Positions 16,867 to 24,895 of a stretch of DNA of 64,000 nt are shown here, one piece after another. The position numbers and the translations under genes are program-made. The DNA comes from Bin34 sp965219935. GTDB taxonomy: Bacteria > Chloroflexota > Anaerolineae > Caldilineales > Caldilineaceae. The DNA lies in contig CBDCOU010000003.1 in NCBI GenBank assembly GCA_965219935.1, positions 2,604,001 through 2,668,000 on the forward strand, given 5' to 3'. Below the pieces are notes generated by a model. The model had not been told where the DNA came from. It searched no databases and saw only the letters and a program-made list of their open reading frames with translations. Numbering within the stretch: position 1 is the stretch's first letter; each line of letters starts with the position of its first letter.

Positions 16867-19800
16867 TCAGGGCCGGGCGGGGGCCGGGCTGGCGGACAGG
16901 GAGGGCAGCGAGAGGCCGGCCGCGTTGCGGGCCTGGACGCGGAAGCGTCCCCGCAGCGCGTCCGCGGGGGGCAGCCCGGCGACCGTGGCCGTGGTCCCGG
17001 TCAGGGTCAGGGTGGCGCCGCGGTGGGGCAGCGCCTGCCAGCCGCCGCCCCGCCCGGCCGCGTCGGGCGGGAAGTCGTGCTGCACGACATAGGCCGTGGC
17101 CCCGGCCACCGCGTCCCAGGTCAGGGTCGCGGCGCCGGCGGCCGTGGCCGCCGCGGTCAGGCCGGCGGGAGCCGGCGGCCGGTAGGGTGCGGCGCCGGTC
17201 GGCACGTCCAGGCTGTCGCTCCAGGCCGAGATCCCCGCCGCGCCGGTGGCGCGCACGGCCAGGCGCCAAGGCGCATAGCCGGCCGGCCAGCCCGCGACCG
17301 TGGCCAGGGTCCCGGTCAGGGCCAGGGTCAGGGACGCGTGCGTGTCGGGACCGGTCTGCAGGCGGGTCGCGCCCGTCGCGGCCAGCGTCACCCAGCGGGT
17401 GTGTTGGCGTTGGGTGGCGGGATCGGTCCAGGCCTGCCACAGCCGCACCTCGTAGGCTGCGGCCGCGGCCACCGCGTCCCAGCGCAGCTGCAGGGCACCG
17501 GTCCCCGTCTGCACCCCCTGCAGGTCCGGGGGCGTGGCCAGAAGTTGGGGGGCCGTCGGCCCCGCCAACGGCACCGCCACCGCCACCGCCTCCGTGCGCG
17601 GCCCGGCCCCGGCGTCCGCGAGCGCCTGCAGCCGGTACGCATAGTGCGCGCCCGCGGCCACGGTGTCGTCCACATGGCGCAGGACCGCGGCCGCCAGGTC
17701 CGTGCCCAGCACCGTGAAGGGACCGGTCGCACCCGTGCGCCGCCAGAGCCGGTAGCCGGTCACGGTGCCCCCGGTCGCGGGGGCCTGCCAGGTCAGCAGG
17801 ACGTGACTGTGCGCCGCCACCGCCGCCAGCCGCCGGGCCGCCTCCGGCACCTCGGGCAGCCGGGCGGCGCCGGTGGTGGCCAGGGCCTCCGCCGGCACCC
17901 AGTAGGGGCCGTCGGCGGCCTGGCCGAAGCGCAGCAGGCGGTACCAGCGGTCGCCGCCGCTGCGGCGGCCCGCCAGGTCGTGGACCGCGGACGCGTCGGC
18001 GGCCGGCCAGATGTGGGTGACGGGGGCGCTCGCCTCCGGCCAGGCGTGCGCCGTCAGGGGATAGCTCCCGTACTCGGGGCCGAAGCGCCCCTGGGGCCGC
18101 GTGCGGCCCTGCGCCGTGGCCGAGGGCGCACCCAGGCCGCCGGCGTTGCGCGCCGTCACCCGGTAGTGGTGGACCGTGTCCGCGGGCAGGCCGCCGTCGT
18201 TCCAGGTCGTGGCCGCGCTGCCGGTGTCGGCGGTTGCCTCCGTCCAGACCAGGGGGTCGGCGGCCGCGGCCCGCTCGATGCGGTAGCCCGTCACGGGTCC
18301 GCCCGCGGTTGGGGCCGTCCAGGCCAGCACCATCTGGCTGTCGGGACCGGGGGCCGCGGTCAGGTCCGCGGGCATCCCCGGCGCGGGCAGCGCGGCCGCC
18401 GTGGTGACGGCCACGGCCGCGGTGCGCGGCCCCGCGCCGGCCGCCGACAGGGCCTGCAGCCGGTAGCGGTAGGTCGTTTCCGCGGTCAGGCCCGTGTCCA
18501 CGTGGGCGAGGGCCCCGGCCGCCAGGTCGTCGCCCAGCACGGCCAGGTCGGCCTCGCCCGTCCCCCGCCAGAGGCGGTAGCCGGTGACGGGGCCCCCGGT
18601 CGCGGGGGCCGTCCAGGTCAGGGTCGCGCTGCTGTCGGTGGCCGTGGCCGCCAGGGCCCCGGGGGTGCCCGGGGCCTGCGGCACGTCCGCGGTGCCGCCG
18701 GTGACGGTGGCCGCCGCGGCCGGCAGCCAGTAGGGACCGCCGGCGCCCTCGCCAAAGCGCAGCACGCGCCACCAGCCGTCCGCGCGCCCGACCACGTCCA
18801 GCGCCGCCGCGGCGTCGTGGGCCACCCAGGTGTGGGTGGCCGGGGCCTCCGCAGCCGGCCACCGGTGCGCCGTGAGCGGGTAGGTCGCGTCCGCCTTCAG
18901 GGCCAGTTGCGGCCGCGTGCGGCCCTGCGCCGTGGCCGAGGGCGTGCCCAGGCCGCCGGCGTTGCGCGCCGTCACCCGGTAGTGGTGGACCGTGTCCGCG
19001 GGCAGGCCGCCGTCGCGCCAGGTCGTGGCCGTGTCGCCCGTGTCGGCGACCGCCTCCGTCCAGACCAGGGGATCCGCGGCCACGGCCCGCTCGATGCGGT
19101 AGCCGGCCACGGGGCCGCCCGTGGCCGGGGCCGTCCAGGCCAGCACCATCTGGCTGTCGGGGCCGGGGGCCGCGGTCAGGTCCGCGGGCGTCCCCGGCAC
19201 GGGCGGCGCGGCCGCCGTGGTGAAGCTCGTGCCCACCCAGGCCGACTCGCCCGCCGTGTTCGAGGCCCGCACCTGCACCTCGTACCCCGTCTCGTAGGCC
19301 AGGTCGCGCAAGGTGTGGCTCGTCCCCCTCAGGGTCCTGTGGGTCGCCGGCCAGGCCGCCCCGGGCAACCGGGACTGCAGGTGGTATTCATCCGGCCGGC
19401 CCCCGGCCTCCGGCGCCGTCCAGCTCACCGTGGCCGCATTCGCGGCCACCGTCACCGTCAGGGCGTCGGGGGCACCCGGTGCCACCTGCACCGTGGTGCC
19501 CAGACCCGTCGTCACCGCCGCCTCCCCTTCCTGGTTGAAGGCCGTCACCCGCAGGGCATAACCCGTGCCCGGCCTCAGGTTCGTCAGCGTGTGGCTTGTG
19601 CCCGCCACCGTCACCGCCCAGTAGAAGTCGTCGGTGTCCGCCTCCCGCCAGGCCACCCGGTAGCCGCCGACCAGGCCACCCGTACTCGCCTTCGTCCAAC
19701 TCAGGGCCAGCGTCGTGGTCGTGGCCACCGCCGTCAGCGCCGTGACCGCCTCCGGCGCCGCCACCGTGGCCGTCACCGCCAGGGCCACCCACGCCGTGGG

Positions 19801-22800
19801 CACGCCCGGGCCCTCGGCGGACAGACCCTGCAGCCGGTAGCGGTAGACATGACCGTTGCCCACGGTGCTGTCCGTGTATGTCAGGACCGTGGCCGCCAGG
19901 TCCGCACCCAGCTGCGCCCAGGCCCCGTCGTCCGTCTGCCGCCACAGCCGGTAGCCGCTGACGGCCGCACCCGTTGTGGGGGCACTCCAACTCAGGGTCG
20001 CCTCCCCGTTGGCCAGACTGGCCACAAAATCCCCGGCCGCCGCCGGCGGGGACGGCAACGCCGTGGTCGCACCGGTCGCCTGACCGGCCGCCGCCGGCAG
20101 CCAGACCGCCTCCGCAAAGGCCGGGTCCAGCAACTGCAGCCGCCACCAGCCCTCCGGACCCGGCGCCTGCCCCACCAGCTCGTAGGCCTCGCCCGGCTGG
20201 TAGGCACTGAAGGTGGCCGCGACCGCCGCATCCGACCGCGGCTCGCTGTGGGCCGTCAGCGGGTAGCGCACCTGCCGCGGCAATTGCAGCTGCGGACGCG
20301 ACTGACCCTCCGCTTCCGCCGAGGCCGTGCCCACCCCCGCACTGTTGCAGGCACTCACCCGGTAGTGGTAGACCGTATCCGCCGCCACCGCATCGTCCCC
20401 CCAACGGGTGGCCGCCGTACCCGTGTCCGCCACCCGCGTGGCCCACGACCGCGGCATCGCATCCGCCGCACGCTCCACACGGTAGCCCGTCACGCCGCCC
20501 CCCGTGTCGCCCGGTTCCGTCCAGCTCAACTCCAGGCGGCTGGCCGCACCCGGACCGGCCGCCAGGGCCGTCACCTGCCCCGGGACCGTGGGCGTGGCCG
20601 CCGTGCTCACACGGCGCGTCCCCGACCAGCGGCCCAGCGCCCCATAGTTGTAGGCTGCGACCCGATAGCCGTAGCCCGTGCCCGCACGCACATCGCGATC
20701 CGTCCAGCCCGGCGTCGTGGCCCTCGTGTTCGGCACCAGCGTGTCCCAGGTACCACTGCCCTCCTGCCGCTGGATGCGGTAGCCCGTCACCGTCCCCCCC
20801 GACGCCGGCGCCTGCCAGTTCAGCGTCACCGTCTCATGGGTGGCCGCCGCCGTCAGGCTGCGCGGCTGCCCCGGCTGCTCCCGCAGCGTGGTCACCGTCA
20901 GGGCCGTGCTCGGCGCCGACCAGCCCGCACTGTTGCGCGCCAACACCCGGAAACTGTAGCGGGTGTAGGCGGACAGCCCCTCCACGTCGTGGCGCGTGCG
21001 CGAGATGTCGTCCTCCTCCTCCCGCCAGCGACCGTTGCGGTAGATCTCCACCTTGTACTCGTCCACCGAGTCCCCGCCGTCCTCCGCCGGCCGGTCCCAG
21101 TCCAGCTCCACCGCGTCCGCCTCGATGTCGTCCGCCTCCAAGTTGCGCGGCGCCGAGGGCACCGTCACACGCGGCGACGCCTCCCAGTCCACGTTCACCG
21201 AGTAGCGCAGGTAGCCCACGCCCTGCGTCGCCAGCGACGCATCCTGGTCGTAGTACATGCGCCCGTCGCTGGCGCGCACCGTGATCCAGAAGTCCACCGT
21301 GCGCGTGTCCGTGTCGTCCGTGCCGTCCTCGTTGACCCGCACCGCACCCCTCACCTGGAAGCGCGCGTCCTCCTCCGGCCAAAACTCCGCCGGTAGCCAG
21401 ATCAACGCCTCCCGGTTCTGGTTGGCGTAGTACTCCACCGGCGAACGCGTGGTCGTGAAGCTGCCCTCCACATCGTCCTCCTCGCGCTCCAGCTCCCAGC
21501 GGCTGCCCCAGTTCACCTGCCGGTTGTGGTACGTGCCCGAGTCCTCGAGGTCCCCCGGCGCCGCCGGTCCTTCCGGCTCCGCCAGGGTCGTGGCCGTCGC
21601 GTACGACCACCCCTGCACCCCGTAGCGCACATACCCCACATGGTCCACCTGGCTGTTGTCCACATAGCGCACCTCGCCATCCGTCTCGACCCGCACCGTG
21701 AAGGTCACCGAGGGCGCATTCGGCAGATCCTTCCGGTGCTCGTCCACCTCCGTCCCCGTCACCGTGCGCGTCACCGTGCGCGTCGGCCGGAAGGCCTCCG
21801 GCAGCACGAACTGCGGCTGCGGGTTCTGGCGCGCGTAGTACTGCACCGGCGAACGCGGACAGTCGAAGCTCAACGACGCCGTGCGACCCGTCTTCGACAC
21901 CGACCAGCGACCGTCCGGGTTCGTGGCCAGGTTGCGAAAGTCCCCCTTCGCCTGCCCCGTGCCGCTCGTCGTCCCCGTCTCCGTCACCCCGGTCTCCCCC
22001 GTCGGACCCGGCTCCGCCGCCGGCCGGTGCGACACCGTCTGGATCGACAGCGCCGCCAACGGAATGGCCACCGGCTCCAGCAGATCGACCAGGCCCTCGT
22101 AAATCCAGCCCGTTTGACCCGTCGCATACCCAATCCGGTACCAGGTCGCCTCCGCATTCCGGCCCAACAGCGGGTGCCAGGCCGCCCGGTCCCGCAGCGT
22201 CGTCCGGCGGGCATAGGCTTTGCCCGGTCCCGAACGCACGTTGGCCCCCGCCGTCACCCACGAACGCAAACGCACAAATCGCGCCGCCGGCGGCAGCGGC
22301 GGCGTCCCGCTGGCCGCCAGCGACAGCCGCCCCGCCGCCACCCAGCCCGATGGGCCCGCGGCACTCCCCGACGGAATCGCCGAATGCGGCGCCACCTCCA
22401 GCCACAGGTCCCCCGGACCCGTGCGCGCAAAGAGCCGATCCACCGTGTACCACACGTCCGCCTGCAGGGAGGCCGTCAGCTCCGTCGCATCCGAGGCCGG
22501 CCACGCACGCAGCCGGTCCCCCACGCCCCCCGCCGACAACCCCTGCCGCGCATACAGCCGGCCCGCCGTCGGCACCGGCTCCGGCCCCGCCGGATCCGGT
22601 TGATTGATGTACAGCTCGTGACCGCGGCCGCCCATGCCGCCCGTGGCATCTGTGCCGTCTGGCTCGGTATCCACGAATAGGGGCACTTGATCGGCCTTGC
22701 TGACCTTGACGAGGACATTTGCGTCCGGTTTCTTAGGATCCGTGGAAGCGGCGAAGCGATGGGCCACCCAGCCGCTGTTGCCCGTTTCGCCATCCTTTTT

Positions 22801-24174
22801 CCACGCGTACTCAATCTCCCACCAGAGACCGCCGTCATTCGGGGCCCTGCTTTCGTCACCGCCGTTGTGGGCCAACACTACGACCGACGTGCCTTTGCTA
22901 AGACTGACGATGATGTTGTCTGCAATCTCGGGGGCCCTGCGCACGCGCACCCCCATTTCTTCTATCACCGTCAGCATCGGTTTCTGCGGAGATGGGGGCA
23001 AGGACCCGGACCCCACCTTGGCGACCAGCGAGCGCACGCTCGTGCCCGTGCCCGCGGCCCCCGCAACCGCATAGTAGTACGTCTCATTCGACAGGATGTT
23101 CTCCGTCCAGGACAACTTGGAGGTCTTGTCACGGCCGATCAAGGTCTTGGGAGAGGAACCCCGCAGAATGCGGTAGTCACCGCCATAGTTGTCCGGTGCC
23201 TGCCAGCTCAGGGAAACCGGCACCGCAACCGGCACAACCGGCGACGGAATGTGCAAGGTCCCAATGCCTTCAAACGGGGTCGGCGGCGGCGGCCAGGTGA
23301 TCCGGACCTGCCCGGGACTTGGGACCGTGACCGCACTGCCCGGCACCCAGCCGACCACACCCTCAACCGGGTTTCCGTTAGCGTCTTCATCCAGGCCCGG
23401 CACCACGATCTGCCACCAGCTGGCCGCGGCGTTTTTCCCGTCAAAGACGCGATCCGTCCCGATCACGCTGTAGGCCAGGTCCCATGTCAGAGTGGCATCG
23501 AGGACTTCGGCAACTGTTACTGAGCCCGCCGCTGTGTTTCGGTAATAGATCTGCCCATTCTGAGAAACATAGACCTCGAGGCCCTCGAGGGCCTCGAGGG
23601 CCTTTTGGACCTCTTGGCTCTCGTTTTCCTTGTTGTCCTTGAGGGCCTTGAGGGCCGCTGATAATGTTGGTGTCCGGACCGGGGGCCGCAGGTTGGCCGG
23701 CAACGAACCCTCCGTCACGGCCATGTAGCTACCGTTCGTCCCCGCAAAGGTGACGTTGCTGACGGCGAGTTCGACCGTAGAGCCGGTCAACTCCAGCGAC
23801 AGAGTGTCTGATCCTACTGACAACACCTTACTATCAGTTGCGTCCCCCGCGCTGTTGAGCCAAGTGGCCGCCGGGGCCGTCAGGGTACCTTCCAATCCGG
23901 AGTTGGCATCAGGTCGGCCACGCAACTCCAGAGCGCCGCTGCCGGTGGCCAGCGGGATCGCTTCCCCTGCCCAAGGATTGGTGCTGTAGTCGATCGTGGA
24001 CAGTAAGTTGGTGAAATCAACCTGAGCCCCATTTGGCCAGCCGGGGGTTTGCATCTCCACATGCACATGGGGGCCAGACGTGTAACCCGTGTGGCCGGAC
24101 AATCCCAGCAGGTCCCCTTTCCTTACGAACTGCCCTTTTGCCACGAACACCTGGGACAAATGGGCGTACACCAC
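16867..24174 (-). CDS. Giant FN3-repeat protein with M23, SH3b and RSPV/YVDN domains
   Basis: An open frame of 2435 residues that completes the M23 peptidase begun at 24473 in another frame. Residues of about 1-45 supply 'YAHLSQVFVAKGQFVRKGDL' and the zinc motif 'SGPHVHVE'. After a region of unknown type come SH3b-like segments (about 400-470, and 640-700 with 'ANVRSGPGKAYARRT'). Two copies of the shared module follow (about 740-860 and 876-1000; 'SPVQYYARQNPQPQFVLPEA' and 'SPVEYYANQN'). From about 1005 to the end there are a dozen or more FN3 domains. In the last third an FN3/SH3-like/FN3 cassette recurs, with 'TYPLTAHRWPAAEAP' and 'ATGGPVTGYR' strings nearly unchanged between copies. GC is visibly higher than in flanking genes. 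Probably a wall hydrolase or adhesin. Translation from its own start (ATG at 24174) would lack the first zinc ligands. Confidence 0.85.
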   Translation of the reverse strand: MVYAHLSQVFVAKGQFVRKGDLLGLSGHTGYTSGPHVHVEMQTPGWPNGAQVDFTNLLSTIDYSTNPWAGEAIPLATGSGALELRGRPDANSGLEGTLTAPAATWLNSAGDATDSKVLSVGSDTLSLELTGSTVELAVSNVTFAGTNGSYMAVTEGSLPANLRPPVRTPTLSAALKALKDNKENESQEVQKALEALEGLEVYVSQNGQIYYRNTAAGSVTVAEVLDATLTWDLAYSVIGTDRVFDGKNAAASWWQIVVPGLDEDANGNPVEGVVGWVPGSAVTVPSPGQVRITWPPPPTPFEGIGTLHIPSPVVPVAVPVSLSWQAPDNYGGDYRILRGSSPKTLIGRDKTSKLSWTENILSNETYYYAVAGAAGTGTSVRSLVAKVGSGSLPPSPQKPMLTVIEEMGVRVRRAPEIADNIIVSLSKGTSVVVLAHNGGDESRAPNDGGLWWEIEYAWKKDGETGNSGWVAHRFAASTDPKKPDANVLVKVSKADQVPLFVDTEPDGTDATGGMGGRGHELYINQPDPAGPEPVPTAGRLYARQGLSAGGVGDRLRAWPASDATELTASLQADVWYTVDRLFARTGPGDLWLEVAPHSAIPSGSAAGPSGWVAAGRLSLAASGTPPLPPAARFVRLRSWVTAGANVRSGPGKAYARRTTLRDRAAWHPLLGRNAEATWYRIGYATGQTGWIYEGLVDLLEPVAIPLAALSIQTVSHRPAAEPGPTGETGVTETGTTSGTGQAKGDFRNLATNPDGRWSVSKTGRTASLSFDCPRSPVQYYARQNPQPQFVLPEAFRPTRTVTRTVTGTEVDEHRKDLPNAPSVTFTVRVETDGEVRYVDNSQVDHVGYVRYGVQGWSYATATTLAEPEGPAAPGDLEDSGTYHNRQVNWGSRWELEREEDDVEGSFTTTRSPVEYYANQNREALIWLPAEFWPEEDARFQVRGAVRVNEDGTDDTDTRTVDFWITVRASDGRMYYDQDASLATQGVGYLRYSVNVDWEASPRVTVPSAPRNLEADDIEADAVELDWDRPAEDGGDSVDEYKVEIYRNGRWREEEDDISRTRHDVEGLSAYTRYSFRVLARNSAGWSAPSTALTVTTLREQPGQPRSLTAAATHETVTLNWQAPASGGTVTGYRIQRQEGSGTWDTLVPNTRATTPGWTDRDVRAGTGYGYRVAAYNYGALGRWSGTRRVSTAATPTVPGQVTALAAGPGAASRLELSWTEPGDTGGGVTGYRVERAADAMPRSWATRVADTGTAATRWGDDAVAADTVYHYRVSACNSAGVGTASAEAEGQSRPQLQLPRQVRYPLTAHSEPRSDAAVAATFSAYQPGEAYELVGQAPGPEGWWRLQLLDPAFAEAVWLPAAAGQATGATTALPSPPAAAGDFVASLANGEATLSWSAPTTGAAVSGYRLWRQTDDGAWAQLGADLAATVLTYTDSTVGNGHVYRYRLQGLSAEGPGVPTAWVALAVTATVAAPEAVTALTAVATTTTLALSWTKASTGGLVGGYRVAWREADTDDFYWAVTVAGTSHTLTNLRPGTGYALRVTAFNQEGEAAVTTGLGTTVQVAPGAPDALTVTVAANAATVSWTAPEAGGRPDEYHLQSRLPGAAWPATHRTLRGTSHTLRDLAYETGYEVQVRASNTAGESAWVGTSFTTAAAPPVPGTPADLTAAPGPDSQMVLAWTAPATGGPVAGYRIERAVAADPLVWTEAVADTGDTATTWRDGGLPADTVHHYRVTARNAGGLGTPSATAQGRTRPQLALKADATYPLTAHRWPAAEAPATHTWVAHDAAAALDVVGRADGWWRVLRFGEGAGGPYWLPAAAATVTGGTADVPQAPGTPGALAATATDSSATLTWTAPATGGPVTGYRLWRGTGEADLAVLGDDLAAGALAHVDTGLTAETTYRYRLQALSAAGAGPRTAAVAVTTAAALPAPGMPADLTAAPGPDSQMVLAWTAPTAGGPVTGYRIERAAAADPLVWTEATADTGSAATTWNDGGLPADTVHHYRVTARNAGGLGAPSATAQGRTRPQGRFGPEYGSYPLTAHAWPEASAPVTHIWPAADASAVHDLAGRRSGGDRWYRLLRFGQAADGPYWVPAEALATTGAARLPEVPEAARRLAAVAAHSHVLLTWQAPATGGTVTGYRLWRRTGATGPFTVLGTDLAAAVLRHVDDTVAAGAHYAYRLQALADAGAGPRTEAVAVAVPLAGPTAPQLLATPPDLQGVQTGTGALQLRWDAVAAAAAYEVRLWQAWTDPATQRQHTRWVTLAATGATRLQTGPDTHASLTLALTGTLATVAGWPAGYAPWRLAVRATGAAGISAWSDSLDVPTGAAPYRPPAPAGLTAAATAAGAATLTWDAVAGATAYVVQHDFPPDAAGRGGGWQALPHRGATLTLTGTTATVAGLPPADALRGRFRVQARNAAGLSLPSLSASPAPARP

Positions 24175-24473
24175 CTCAAAGCAACCTTCATCGGTTGTAG
24201 AAGAACCCGGTGGATTCTAACAAAATTGCCGTAACCTTGTCCGTAGGTGATTCCTATCAACTGATAAGGAAAGGCGCCGCGCACAAAGCTGTTGTTCACA
24301 CGTTCGATCCGACCGTCGTACATGGCACAAATGGGGGTGCCAGGATGCACAGCCCAGTCGATGCCATTGTGTCCATTCTTACCCTCGCCAAAATGCGTAG
24401 ATAGCCACTTTTGGACATTGTCCGGAAAGGGTGGCCCCAAATCTCCTGGCTGCAAGCCATGTCCTGTCGTCAT
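24123..24473 (-). CDS. M23 peptidase N-terminal part, split by frameshift from the FN3 protein
   Basis: Starts with ATG at 24473 behind a GGGAGA ribosome site. It encodes 'FGEGKNGHNGIDWAVHPGTP', the H-x3-D zinc-ligand strand of an M23 domain, up to 'GYGNFVRIH'. The matching continuation 'GSSTTDEGCFEVVYAHLSQV' is in the frame of the 2435-residue protein, so a single-base loss around 24205-24215 splits one gene of about 2530 codons. No secretion signal is visible on this N-terminus, which is odd for a peptidoglycan hydrolase. A real mutation or an assembly error are both possible; no slippery heptamer typical of programmed shifts is seen. Confidence 0.75.
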   Translation of the reverse strand: MTTGHGLQPGDLGPPFPDNVQKWLSTHFGEGKNGHNGIDWAVHPGTPICAMYDGRIERVNNSFVRGAFPYQLIGITYGQGYGNFVRIHRVLLQPMKVALRWCTPICPRCSWQKGSS

Positions 24474-24615
24474 GGGTACGTCTCCCTTGGGCCGCCGCCG
24501 GCCAGCTGTTCAGGCACCGGGCCCAAACCGCGGCCCAGAGCGGACCATGATGGCGGACGCCAAGCCCCTTGTCTATGCCGGCTGTGTACCCGCTGTGTAC
24601 CCAGGGCGGCCGTGA

Positions 24616-24697
24616 GTTTCAGTTCGCCATCCAGCCATTGCGGCGATAAAATCATCAGGAAGGAAATCCCGGGGTGCTGCCTGGCGCAGTAGGATGG
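24616..24697 (+). repeat. 82-bp direct repeat, copy 1 (upstream of LRR lipoprotein)
   Basis: Matches 31842-31923 at 79 of 82 bases in the same orientation. It contains GCGGCGATAAAATCATC and an AGGAAGG that looks like a ribosome site, 10 bases before a GTG at 24674. From that GTG a 70-codon frame runs to 24886, nine bases before the LRR start; it could be a leader peptide, with weak support. Both copies precede secreted LRR genes with plant-like N-caps. Confidence 0.8.
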
Positions 24698-24895
24698 ATG
24701 GGTGCTCCCACCACCGGATTGGAGAATCAGCGAGGCCGTAGGGTACAGCCAGTGAACCGGCAAAATGGAGACAGGGCCCAGCTGGTTTCAGGCAGATCCA
24801 AAGAGGGAGCCTGGTGCAGGCACCAGCTTCCGGAAACCGACGTTACTGGCAGGAGAGAACCATTCCCCGCGCCTGAACCCCAATGAGAAACAGAC

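Noticed and set aside
16669..21396. A 1575-codon open frame on the plus strand opposite the FN3 gene
   Set aside because: Its product is almost entirely Arg/Gly/Pro/Ala with no domain. It mirrors the third-position GC bias of the real minus-strand gene.
24195..24225. Programmed ribosomal frameshift joining the two M23 halves
   Set aside because: No slippery heptamer or clear downstream pseudoknot is seen; a mutation or assembly error is simpler.
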